A program made the position numbers and the translations under genes. 64,000 bases of DNA, from the NCBI GenBank assembly GCA_029834535.1, contig JAQMWT010000314.1:868001-932000 (forward strand), written 5' to 3'. This document shows, in pieces, positions 52,741 to 62,148 of the stretch; position 1 is the stretch's first letter; every line of letters starts with the position of its first letter. Origin of the DNA: Chrysophaeum taylorii (Eukaryota; Sar; Pelagophyceae; Pelagomonadales; Pelagomonadaceae). The notes under the pieces were generated by a model. It made no database searches. It was not told where the DNA came from and saw only the letters and a list, made by a program, of their open reading frames with translations.

Positions 52741-53328
52741 GGTCTGTCTTCTAGACACCAGTAGCAACGACGGTCTCGACACCCTTTCCCTTTTTTTCTT
52801 TCTTTCTTCCTTCTCCTGCAGATGAAATGAAATGAAATGAAATGAAATGAATCCCCAGAGTCCCCGTCGTCTAGGCGAACACACAGCGTGTGCGAGAAGC
52901 CTAGGAGTGTTTGAAACCTACGGCTTATAACTCCACAAGATTCTGGTCCTTGCCTTTCCTTAATCTTCGTCGACGAGTTCGAGAAAGCATGAGGTGCGGC
53001 GGCGCGCATTGGGTGCGTGGTCGACGCCGCGATTTGTTCGTTCCCCTTGTCTACCTACCTACCTACGACGACGACGACGACGACGACTTGGGCCCCCTCT
53101 GCAACACACACCGGAGGGCTAGCTAGACGAAATGTGGTGACGGAATGAGAGAGAAAATCATCTTAATTAGGGTTAGGGTTAGTTCTCTTAACTTTGGCCA
53201 TATTCTGAGTAGTGTGTATCCGTAAGACGTGGTCCGCGGAAAAAGAAACGGATCAAGGCGAAAGTTACGATAATTCGTGGTGTCCAGCCTCGCGTCATTC
53301 GACTCGTAGGATTCATTGATTCCTCCGT
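52741..53328. other. Intergenic with microsatellites and telomere-like repeat
   Basis: Contains (GAAAT)n at 52822-52851, (CTAC)n then (GAC)n near 53050-53086, and the telomere-like run listed next. No gene is seen. Confidence 0.6.
53167..53182 (+). repeat. Short interstitial telomere-like repeat
   Basis: TTAGGGTTAGGGTTAG, two and a half TTAGGG units, 147 bp upstream of the FG-GAP gene. It is probably a promoter telobox rather than a healed telomere, given the other copies near starts. Confidence 0.6.
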
Positions 53329-54603
53329 ATGGTCCTTTTCGCGACGATCCTGGCGGCGTCTGTCGTGGCGGGGGCATTGGTCGAGACCACCAAGCTGGTC
53401 GCGAGCGACGGCGCCGTGCGGGACTGGTTCGGGTTCGCCGTTGGCATCTCGGGAAATATCGCGGTTGTCGGAGCGTATCTCGACGACGACGGAGGTGAAC
53501 TATCGGGGTCGGCGTACGTGTTTCGACGGAACGAAAGCGCGTGGGAAGAGACCCAGAAGCTCACGGCAAGCGACGCGGCAACCTACGACTTTTTCGGCGA
53601 CGCGGTGTCGATTTCTGGGGATATAATCGTCGTAGGCGCCTACGGAGACGACGACGTCGCCGACACTTCCGGCGCAGCGTACGTTTTCCGGACTACCGAC
53701 GACGGCTTCGCGTGGGAGCAAACCCAGAAGCTCAAGGCGAGCGACGCGCAGGAAGCTGACCGGTTCGGACGCGCCGTCGCGATCTCCGGGACGTTGATGA
53801 TCGTCGGGGCGTTTGGCGACGACGACGTGAGCGACAGTTCCGGAGCCGCGTACATGTTCCGGAGCGAGGACGGAGGAATTTCGTGGGTGCAAACCCAAAA
53901 GCTGACGGCGAACGATTCGCTGGGCGGATGGTTCGGCTACGCCGTCGCGATCTCGGGAAATTTGGCAGTAGTCGGCGCGTACGGCGACGACGTCGTCGGC
54001 CCGCTCTCGGGTTCTGCCTATACGTTTCGCTCCGACGACGACGGCTTGGTCTGGGTGCAGACCCAAAAGTTGACGTCGAGCGACCTGTCGTCGGGGGATA
54101 ATTTTGGCCTCTCCGTGGGCATATCGGGAAATCTCGCCGTAGTCGGATCTATTTACGACGACGACGGAGGTTTCCTGGCCGGAGCGGCCTACGTCTTTCG
54201 CACCGTCGACGGGACCTCGTGGGTGCAAACCTTCAAGCTCAAGGCGACCGACGCCTTTGCTGGGGACTACTTTGGAGGCGCGGTTTCGATTGCGGGCGAC
54301 CTCGCCGTCGTGGGGGCGCGCTGGGACGACGACGCCGGTACTTTTTCTGGTTCCGCCTACGTCTTTGCCACCGACGACGACGGCCTCACCTGGTACCAGA
54401 CCCACAAGCTCGCGGCGAGCGACGGTGCGGTGGAGGACTACTTTGGACACGCCGTCGCGATTTCGGACGCGACCGCATTGGTTGGCGCCTATTATCACGA
54501 CGACGAAATCGCCGGCGAAGACGCGGGCTCGGTTTACGTCTACTCGGTGGAGACTCTGCCGCCGACGACCGCGCCGGTCGCTCAACCCACGCTTCTGGTG
54601 TGA
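53329..54603 (+). CDS. Secreted seven-repeat FG-GAP protein
   Basis: A 424-residue protein with a signal peptide (MVLFATILAASVVAGALV) and seven repeats of about 53 residues with consensus KLxASDxxxxDxFGxAVxISG, then VVGAYxDDD, then SGxAYVF. Seven FG-GAP units are enough to close one integrin-type beta-propeller, and the DDD-rich loops fit calcium binding. The likely role is extracellular or cell-surface adhesion or binding. The last part is PPTTAPVAQP, a linker. The stop TGA lies inside GTGAGTAAG (54600-54608), a strong splice donor, so the true gene may continue into a further exon, such as a membrane anchor. I could not place that exon. Confidence 0.85.
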   Translation: MVLFATILAASVVAGALVETTKLVASDGAVRDWFGFAVGISGNIAVVGAYLDDDGGELSGSAYVFRRNESAWEETQKLTASDAATYDFFGDAVSISGDIIVVGAYGDDDVADTSGAAYVFRTTDDGFAWEQTQKLKASDAQEADRFGRAVAISGTLMIVGAFGDDDVSDSSGAAYMFRSEDGGISWVQTQKLTANDSLGGWFGYAVAISGNLAVVGAYGDDVVGPLSGSAYTFRSDDDGLVWVQTQKLTSSDLSSGDNFGLSVGISGNLAVVGSIYDDDGGFLAGAAYVFRTVDGTSWVQTFKLKATDAFAGDYFGGAVSIAGDLAVVGARWDDDAGTFSGSAYVFATDDDGLTWYQTHKLAASDGAVEDYFGHAVAISDATALVGAYYHDDEIAGEDAGSVYVYSVETLPPTTAPVAQPTLLV

Positions 54604-55167
54604 GTAAGCCCGCGGCGAGGCGCTCCTTTGGTGGCGCCTCGTGGTGGGGGTCGGTCGCGCCACTTGTTCTTCGAGCAGCAGCAGCCAGCAGCAGCAGGGC
54701 CAGCTGCTCGAGACTCGTCGTCCAAGCGGGCGACAAAATGCCGCAGCGTCGCGGCAGCCTCTCTGACTCGCGAGGCGGTACGCCGCGTCGTGGTTTCGTG
54801 CCTCTGGGAGGCTGGCACGCGGCGGGATTTGCTTCATTTCGTCTCGTCTCGTCTCATCCCATCCCATCCCATCCCATCCACCGCGCGCAGCCTTGGACAA
54901 ATTTTGGCCACCGACGACGACGACGACGACGACGACGACGAAGGCGACCTCGCCGCCGCACTGCACTGCACTGCACTGCACTGCACTGCACTGCAATGGT
55001 GCGGATAATACACATCCACCCATCTGTCGCTGACAACAGCACCTCAACAGTCGCAGTCTTACCATAATTCAACCTATAATCAAGAAGCCGACATCGATTC
55101 TATAGTTACATCTCCCTCTCCGCGGCGCCGAGCGTGGAACACCCAACAAGACGTCTGTCTCAGAAAG
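54604..55167. other. Intergenic with (CATCC)n, (GAC)n and (ACTGC)n repeats
   Basis: Pentanucleotide runs at 54855-54880 and 54958-54995 and a (GAC)n at 54914-54942. Gln/Ala/Ser-rich frames near 54640-54830 are the only place a last exon of the FG-GAP gene could lie. Otherwise nothing is recognised. Confidence 0.5.
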
Positions 55168-55566
55168 TCACCTGCGCGCGGATGAACGACAACTAGAGAG
55201 CGGCGTACTACTCACGTCGTCGAGCGGCGTACTTCTCACGGGAAGGTATCCTTGCTTCCTCGTCTGCTCTCGCGCGCCGGCGAAGAAGCCGACGACGAGT
55301 GCCGTCGCCGCCGAAACGCTCGCCAAGGCGGCGAGCGTCGAGGAGCGCACGCCCTTCTCGTCTTCAACAAGTTCCGTCGAAAACGTACCATCGCAGCCGT
55401 TCAAGATATACTTTTCGGCGGCAGCGGGAAACGCAGGGCACAGGTACTGGCCGCACTGCTTGGCGTCGTGCCGCACGACGGGGTCCTTCAACGTCTTCTC
55501 GTCGCCGAGGGCGACCCGCGCGCCTGCGAACAACACACACAACAGAAGACGCCGCCACCACCGCAT
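55168..55566 (-). CDS. Small type-I membrane protein, unrecognised
   Basis: A 132-residue protein with a signal peptide (MRWWRRLLLCVLFAGARVALG), a short lumenal part with four Cys (AKQCGQYLCPAFP, LNGCDG), one membrane helix (STLAALASVSAATALVVGFFAG) and a basic cytosolic tail. No family assigned. The ATG at 55566 starts the signal peptide. An AGGGTAAGGGT motif lies 45 bp upstream on the same strand. Confidence 0.6.
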   Translation of the reverse strand: MRWWRRLLLCVLFAGARVALGDEKTLKDPVVRHDAKQCGQYLCPAFPAAAEKYILNGCDGTFSTELVEDEKGVRSSTLAALASVSAATALVVGFFAGAREQTRKQGYLPVRSTPLDDVSSTPLSSCRSSARR

Positions 55567-55610
55567 CGTAGTAGAATAGTACCGACGTGCGCACTCCAAA
55601 ATTAGTTATT

Positions 55611-55621
55611 ACCCTTACCCT
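55611..55621 (-). promoter_or_regulatory. Telobox-like element upstream of the small membrane protein
   Basis: On the minus strand CAGGGTAAGGGT, about 45 bp before the ATG at 55566. Confidence 0.4.
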
Positions 55622-55803
55622 GAATGAGGCAGTTTCTTATCTCGACGACCGAGTTGTGGATCCGCCAGCAGGCTGACCTAGAAGAAAATTGATGATGACT
55701 CTTCTTGTTGACAAACCAGAGTGGAGAGTCGCACGCGCTCAGTAGTTTATTTATTTATTTATTTATTACTACACACTCTCTGGTCTGAGTTTATTAATAT
55801 TTT

Positions 55804-57642
55804 CTATGGCGCGCGTTGGAGCAGCAGATACTGGTTGACGCTGCCGAGGAGCTGCTTGGATGTGAAGGGCTTTGCAATGACCGCGTCGAAGTTGGGCTGA
55901 ATGGTGACCATATCGACGCTGGCGGTGCAGGCGATGATGACGGGTCGGGACTTACGTTGGCCGTAGCGAGCAAAGAAGGCCCGAGCCATTTCGAGTCCGC
56001 CGAGCACGGGCATGTTGATGTCGGTCAGGATAACGTCGATTTTGGGGTGTTGCGAATCGAGGTTGTGGATAATTTTTTCGATGCCCTCCTTGCCGTTGTT
56101 GGCGACGTCGACGTCGTGGCCGGCCTTGGCGAGCGTGCGAACGACGAGATGGCGAAGGGCGATCGTGTCCTCGACGACGAGGATCTTGGCGCGCTGGAGG
56201 ACGGGCGGCTTCGCGGCGAAGTGGTTCGGTGCCTCGCTGGATGATTTGCACGGCACCGTGAACCAAAAATGCGAGCCGGGAGATAGGGGCTCGTAGCCGC
56301 ACTCGCCGCCTAAAATCCGCGTGCGGATCGTGACTCCGTAGAGGCCCACGCCGCTCCCTTTGATTGTTGACGTCGAAGTCGGGTTGGTGATGACGCCGCC
56401 GAAGAGCTGGGCGCGTTTTTCTTCGGGCACGCCGCAGCCCGTGTCCTTGACGCTCACGAGGAGACACGAGCCGTCCGGCGACGAAATGTTCACGTCGATG
56501 CTGCCGGCCCGCGTGTGCTTGGTCGCGTTCGTCAGATAGCTCAGGATGTTTTGGATGAGCCAGTCGCGGTCGGTGGTAACAAATTCCGACACGTTGGGCG
56601 AGATTCTGATGTTGACCGGCACGGAGGCCGTCGTGGCGGCGATCAGCCGCGTGCACTTCTCCTTGATCGTTTCGACGCGAAACGACGATTCTTTAGCGAC
56701 CATGCTCCCGGTATGCGCGATCTCCAAGGCCTGCATGACCATCAACCGAAGAAATTCCGCCGCGGACTCGGCCTCGTTGAGGAGATCTCTCGCGTTGTCG
56801 AGGTCCCTGATGGCGATTGCCTTTTGAGTCAATTCCAACGATAGCAAAAAGCTCGACACGGGCGTCTTGATATCGTGCGCGACGGTCGCCAAGTGGTCTA
56901 TGCGCGCCTGGTTGATCTCGGCGTATTGGAGCGCGGCCTCGGCCTTGGCGTCCCGAGCGAGCCGCGACAGCAGCACGAACCCGTTCGACTTGCGGAAAAT
57001 AACCGCGTCGAGCTCCTTGAACCGAGACGCGTGAGCCTCGAGCCGAATCCGAGTCACGGCCGCTTCGACGTCCTCCACGAGCAGGGCGTTTTTGAGCTTG
57101 ACGGCGTCGGACGCGCTCACGCATTCGAAGATGTTGCCGAGCGTCGACCGCGCGAACAGCGTCGCGTCACCAATGTACTGCTCGAAGCCTCCGACCTCGT
57201 TATGGAGAGATATGCACATCCCAAATCCCGTCGTCGAGTCGTTGTCGACGAGCATGTCGTTCGTCAAAAATATGTTCGTGAGCTCGGCGGGCGAGTAGCG
57301 CGTGACGGCTTTGAACACGGGCAGCCAACGCAGCAGCGCGAGGGCCGTCAACGCGCTCGCGACCGCCGTCAGCGGCTTGGTCAACCGCAGCGACCACCGA
57401 AAAAACGCGCCCCCGAGATGCGTCAGCCCGCACGAAAAGATGAACAGCATGAACAACACGCTGTGCATCTTTGCCTCGTCCGACACGCGCCGCGACATGT
57501 GCCGCGAGGACAGTCTGAGCGTCAACGCGATTTCCATGGGGATCAGAAAGTACGACACGGCGATGATTATGTCGCACGCCGCCTCCCAGCTCCATGCCTC
57601 CACTCCAAGGCTCGTCGTCTTCGTCGTCGTTGCCTGCCGCAT
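55804..57642 (-). CDS. Hybrid histidine kinase with ethylene-receptor-like transmembrane sensor
   Basis: A 612-residue membrane kinase. The N-terminal ~110 residues form three membrane helices with the ethylene-binding signature: Asp24, Tyr31, Ile34, Pro35, Glu37 (CDIIIAVSYFLIPMEI) and Cys71, His75 (SCGLTH), the same spacing within each helix as Asp25/Tyr32/Ile35/Pro36/Glu38 and Cys65/His69 of plant ETR1. Those Cys and His hold the copper that binds ethylene. A region of about 120 residues follows, not clearly a GAF domain. Then come the histidine-kinase dimerisation helix (His256 in VAHDIKTPVS), the ATPase (N box NILSYLTNATKHT, G1 VKDTGCGVP, G2 GSGVGLYG) and a receiver domain (~480-605) with phospho-acceptor Asp541 (LTDINMP) and Lys in IAKPFT. 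All catalytic boxes are intact, so it should be an active hybrid kinase. Ethylene sensing itself is inferred. Confidence 0.9.
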   Translation of the reverse strand: MRQATTTKTTSLGVEAWSWEAACDIIIAVSYFLIPMEIALTLRLSSRHMSRRVSDEAKMHSVLFMLFIFSCGLTHLGGAFFRWSLRLTKPLTAVASALTALALLRWLPVFKAVTRYSPAELTNIFLTNDMLVDNDSTTGFGMCISLHNEVGGFEQYIGDATLFARSTLGNIFECVSASDAVKLKNALLVEDVEAAVTRIRLEAHASRFKELDAVIFRKSNGFVLLSRLARDAKAEAALQYAEINQARIDHLATVAHDIKTPVSSFLLSLELTQKAIAIRDLDNARDLLNEAESAAEFLRLMVMQALEIAHTGSMVAKESSFRVETIKEKCTRLIAATTASVPVNIRISPNVSEFVTTDRDWLIQNILSYLTNATKHTRAGSIDVNISSPDGSCLLVSVKDTGCGVPEEKRAQLFGGVITNPTSTSTIKGSGVGLYGVTIRTRILGGECGYEPLSPGSHFWFTVPCKSSSEAPNHFAAKPPVLQRAKILVVEDTIALRHLVVRTLAKAGHDVDVANNGKEGIEKIIHNLDSQHPKIDVILTDINMPVLGGLEMARAFFARYGQRKSRPVIIACTASVDMVTIQPNFDAVIAKPFTSKQLLGSVNQYLLLQRAP

Positions 57643-60290
57643 TGCTCTTTTTCAAGGAGGCTCAAAGCTCGCTCGCCGAAGATTAAGGAAATGGATGACG
57701 ACTGCGATCGCTGCTGGTCACAACATATAATTTTTTTTTGGAAAAAGATGTTTTGAATGGAACTGTCTTTCGAATGTCTGAAGAGTTGCACCTTATTACC
57801 GCTGCGTTCTACGGTAGTTTGCTACTCATTATAACATCTAGTCAGAGTACTTAACTTTCGAATTGTTCCTCAATATCTTCTCGATGCCCACGAATTTCTG
57901 CCCGTATTTTTTGATCACAATTCGTTTTGTATTCTCATTCGTCAGAGAGGAGTTTCGAACCACCACCAAAACTCTCTTTTACAGAGTTTGATCGTTGGGT
58001 GTCCTTGAAGAAGGAAAGGTCGCAGTCTCGATCGCAGCACATGACTGGTGTCTTGCTTGAGTTTGAAGGTAGCATGACGTCACGTGAAGAGAGGAAGAGA
58101 TGAATTCACGACGAGGCCCAACAACGGCGCAACGAAATTTAGTCTCGTGCGGAGGATGCCCACGCACCCAAAAAAAAGCGCGTGTTTTTCTTCTTCCGAG
58201 ACATGCGTCGTCACTCGACATCGGTACCGTTGGCCGAGAAGATTCAATGATCGCCACGACGACGACGCGATCTCCAATTCTTGTCGTTGTTTTTGCAGTC
58301 GACAGCCATCAACGTAGGATACATAGACAACAGCGACCTCGGTCAGGAAGTGTTACGATTGTTATCCCGGTGTCGCACTAGCCTGGCGCGGGTCAATATA
58401 TGACCGTCACATTAGAAGCTTGCGCCTGGCGGCGGCGGCGGCCGCTCGGCGCCAGAGCCACCATCCTTCGGCGATGGCGAGTCGAGTGCCAGGCCGAGGT
58501 CATCCTGACAAATCTTAGAATGGGCGTGTCCCACAACACCCAAGGGAACAAGATAAGGTATATTCCGCCTGCGGAAGCACACGAGGACTTCCGTCCATAG
58601 GAGAGCAAAGAACCGAGAGAGTAGTGAAAAAGATCTAAAGCGACCTCGAACAGCAACGAGACTCCCGCCACGAGTCGAAGATGTAAGGCGCTGATCAGGA
58701 TAGATTTCCAACGCCAGTTTAGCTACGTGTTGAAACCTGGGCTTGGTTCGACCGACTCCCGTGGTGATTCTCGCCGGTACGGATGATGCGACGCCAGACT
58801 CGCGCGACCGCCAGCGCGGCTTTGCTGTATGTGCAAGGAAGCTGATCGCGGTTCGTTTCTTTTATCACACTAAAGCACGTTTCCGCCCATGAAATGTGGA
58901 GAAAGGACTGTGCTGGTTTATTATTATTATTATTATTCACACCCTATGTTGTCTCGAGTTTTTTCGAAGCCGACGAGATTCGCACGCGCGTTTAGCTTAC
59001 ACGTTTGCCTTGGCCGCTTTAGGAGTTAGTATCTGTTTGTTTTTCTCAGTACCTGTATGGCACTTGCAGCCTCAGCCTGGGCAGCTGGCTGCCTATCGGC
59101 GAACGTGCGTGTCCGAAGTTGGGCAGCTGGTTCGAGACTCGTCAAAGCCCAGAGTGGAGTGATTGATGTGCGAGCAACGCGCATGGCGAGTTTTTCATTC
59201 AGCAAATTTAGTAAAACACCAATCGAAATGCGCTTGGCCGGCGAGCTTACCGAACGTGACCCTTTTTTAGTTTTTATCACTTGGAGGCCCGTGTTTCAGG
59301 CTCTGGCTTGTAGCGCGACCAAGAAGAAGAAGAAGAAGAAGAAGAAGAAGACGACGACGACGAACGTACTTCGCGCGTGTAGTATCTATCGCGCTTCGCA
59401 TCGAGTAATAATTAATACCGCTACCCGAGCAAAAGAGTTGCCAGATCCGGGCCATCGAAAGCGCGCATTCCGCTCTTGTTCGGAGAGCCGAAGACGTAGC
59501 CCAAGTGGGCAATGATTAATTTGTTTCTGTGCATTCGTTCAAGACTAGCATCACGGCGCGCACTTTGTCCAGAACAAAACAGTCTACTTCTTCTTCTTCT
59601 TCCGGACCTTCGAGCTCGGCGAGGAGCAATCGCAGAGCCACCGACGACGCGCGCGACGCAGCCGCGGGCGTGCTCTGTCGATCGAAAAACGTGGGGGTAG
59701 CGGCACGACGCGATGACAACAACCAAGGCTTTGAGCGACAGAGGACGGGGCCATTTTTTTTTTGGTCGGCCGAACACAGGAGATGGCGTTAGCGGTGGCG
59801 AGTTCAAAGACGCCTGCCGACACACAGGGCTCAGCCGAGAGGTTCGTTCTCGCCAGAGACTCCCTAAGCATCTATCTACCTGCGGAAATGCCAGCTTAGG
59901 AACCTGCGCCTGAATTGCCGAGTCCCCTCTATCTTCAAGCGCCAGTTGGAGTGGTGAGAAGAGCGGTGATAGGTGGCGGGGCGCTGGAAGGAAGAAAAGA
60001 ATGAACGAGTCCGATCGGAGTTTACGACGGCAAGACGAGGACAAGCTCTCTCCACCACCTCGGAGCGCGACGGAGATCGACCCGACAATTCGAGCGTCGA
60101 GCAGCGAGTGACAACGAGGTTGTTTCGGACGACGAGTAACCGGTCTGACGCGAAAACGGATCTCGCCTCCGAGTGGAGGAAGTCTTTAACATTGCAGGCG
60201 AATCAACAATTCCTCGCAGGCGTCGTCGAACTCCCCAAATTCCTCCAACGCGCTGATACCCAAATTTACAACTTGTAAGCCACGACGACG
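57643..60290. other. Gene-poor region, no gene recognised
   Basis: 2.6 kb with only short frames. (AAG)n near 59320-59350, (TTC)n near 59585-59602 and (TTA)n near 58918-58936 are present. Small frames at 58084-58317, 59057-59515 and 59973-60278 show no family motif. The last ends QQFLAGVVELPKFLQRADT and looks slightly protein-like. Composition is less GC-rich than the neighbouring genes, so this may be decayed accessory DNA. Confidence 0.45.
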
Positions 60291-60713
60291 TCAATAGGCC
60301 ACAGTTACAGCACTTGAAGGATGCGCATCGTCGAGCCGGGAGTATTCTTCCTCTTGAAGGCGCGTGGCAATTTCGAGGTCCGCGTCTATCTGGTTGCAAT
60401 GTCCGTCGACGTCGAGAGAAGCGATGCGAAGCGCCACAAGTTCGTCGTTCTCGGGGACCAGAGGCGGTCCCGCGAAGCGCCTCTCCTCGAGGATCAAGCG
60501 CCGGCTGTCTTCGACGGCCTTGCGCCAGGCCGCGGCCTCATCGTAGGCCGGCCGAAACTCCTCGTACTCAAACTCCTCGTACTCATACTCCTCCTCAATC
60601 GCGTCGAGCGCTGTTGCATCCGTGTCGTCAGAGACTACTTCCCACTCGTCCTCCGTCTCGATTCGCGTCCACGAAGATTCCGTCGTCGTGTCGCTCTTCG
60701 TGTCGTTGGCCAT
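60291..60713 (-). CDS. Small acidic protein, unrecognised
   Basis: A 140-residue protein starting MANDTKSDTTTESSW. The middle is strongly acidic with repeated EYEEF units, and the C-terminal half is helical (AAAWRKAVEDSRRLILEERR, LEIATRLQEEEYSRLDD). The last helix resembles short ubiquitin-interacting or coiled segments but no firm match can be made. It sits close to the YchF gene on the same strand. Confidence 0.55.
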   Translation of the reverse strand: MANDTKSDTTTESSWTRIETEDEWEVVSDDTDATALDAIEEEYEYEEFEYEEFRPAYDEAAAWRKAVEDSRRLILEERRFAGPPLVPENDELVALRIASLDVDGHCNQIDADLEIATRLQEEEYSRLDDAHPSSAVTVAY

Positions 60714-60926
60714 GCACAAAGAATGTTCGCGGATCTAACGGCCCCTTCCTTCAAACGGCCCGAATTTTTAAGCGTTTCGAATCCTTGACACGACGACGAC
60801 GACGACAATAAGGAAGGAAAAAAGCGACCCACCACCCAGACCTAGTGTGTGTCGATGGCGAAAGAGACCACTCCCCCCCTCCTACAGCCCGTAGTTTGTT
60901 TATTTATAGGTCATAAAAAGAGATAA

Positions 60927-62078
60927 CTAGACGTTAAATCGGAAGAGCATGACGTCCCCGTCCTTGACGACGTAGTCCTTACCCTCGGCGCGCATGAGGC
61001 CCTTGTCTCTCGCGGCTTTCTCGGTGCCCGACTGGAGGAGGTCGGCATAGGCGATGGTCTCGGCGCGGATGAAGCCCCTCTCGAAGTCGCCGTGGATGAC
61101 GCCAGCAGCTCGGGGGGCGGTCCAGCCGTCCTTAATCGTCCAGGCGCGGGTTTCGGTTGGGCCAGAGGTATAGTAGGTGATGAGGCCGAGGGTATCGTAG
61201 GCCGCTCGGACGAGGGCTCGGAGTCCGCAGGTATCGAGCGTAACTCCGAGAGCGTCGAGGTAATCGGCCCGATCGTCGGGCGAAAGCGACACTAATTCTG
61301 ATTCGACTTGCGCCGACACCAGGACCGATCCCTCGCCCCGTTCCGTGGCCAAGGCGGCCACTGCCTCGCTCATCGCGTTGCCGGTCGCGAGACTATCGTC
61401 GTTCACGTTGCACGCGAAGATCGCGGGTTTGAGCGTGAGGAGGTTCAACGGCGCGATCGCCGCCAGCTCCGCATCGTCGAGGTCCGCGAATCTCGCTTGC
61501 GTGCCCTCGTCGAGAACCGTCTGGACTTTCCGAAGAGCTTGGGCCTCGTCGGCAAGTTTTCTGTCTCTGGAAACTTTGGTCAAACGTCTCTCGACTTGAC
61601 CCAAGTCGCTCAGAGCTAATTCTAACTCGATGACTTCGATGTCTCGCAAAGCGTCGACCGAGCCGTCGACGTGGATGATATTCTCGTCCTCGAAGCATCG
61701 GACCACGTGGACAATCGCGTCGCATTCCCTCACGTTCCCGAGAAACTGGTTCCCTAAGCCCTCGCCTTCGCTCGCCCCGCGGACGAGGCCGGCAATGTCG
61801 ACGAACTCGAGGGACGTAGCGACCGTTTTTGCTGAATCGTGGATCCCCGAGAGTTTCAAAAGGCGCTCGTCGGGCACCGACACAACCCCAACGTTGGGTT
61901 CGATCGTGCAGAACGGGTAGTTCGCCGCTTCGGCGTTCACGTCTTCAGTCAGGGCGTTGAACAGGGTCGACTTCCCGACGTTCGGAAGCCCGACGATCCC
62001 CGTCTTCAGTCCCATCGTCGGCACGAACCGCCGCGGTGCGAAGGCGCGGGATACGACGGCGAGCACCGCCAGCATCAT
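60927..62078 (-). CDS. ychF: YchF/OLA1-family P-loop GTPase/ATPase, plastid-targeted
   Basis: A 383-residue YchF protein of bacterial type. Leader MMLAVLAVVSRAFAPRRFVP contains SRA-FAP, the ASAFAP-type cleavage motif of red-lineage plastid signal peptides. Core motifs: GLPNVGKSTLFNAL, DIAGLVRGASEGEGLGNQFL, the YchF-type G4 NVNDDS, and the C-terminal TGS-like domain ending GDVMLFRFNV. Members bind ATP or GTP and associate with ribosomes and stress responses; this one should act in the plastid. The start at 62078 is chosen for the leader; a longer upstream frame to 62270 is antisense to SDA1. It is head-to-head with SDA1, 70 bp apart, with a (TGAC)n run between. Confidence 0.94.
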   Translation of the reverse strand: MMLAVLAVVSRAFAPRRFVPTMGLKTGIVGLPNVGKSTLFNALTEDVNAEAANYPFCTIEPNVGVVSVPDERLLKLSGIHDSAKTVATSLEFVDIAGLVRGASEGEGLGNQFLGNVRECDAIVHVVRCFEDENIIHVDGSVDALRDIEVIELELALSDLGQVERRLTKVSRDRKLADEAQALRKVQTVLDEGTQARFADLDDAELAAIAPLNLLTLKPAIFACNVNDDSLATGNAMSEAVAALATERGEGSVLVSAQVESELVSLSPDDRADYLDALGVTLDTCGLRALVRAAYDTLGLITYYTSGPTETRAWTIKDGWTAPRAAGVIHGDFERGFIRAETIAYADLLQSGTEKAARDKGLMRAEGKDYVVKDGDVMLFRFNV

Positions 62079-62148
62079 ACTGACTGACTCACTGACTGAC
62101 TGACTCAGGTGAGGAGGGTAATCTATCTCGGGTAGTGGTTGGTTGGCG

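Noticed and set aside
53167-53182. Healed telomere or chromosome fusion point
   Set aside because: Only two and a half units, and similar motifs occur upstream of many genes; a promoter element is simpler.
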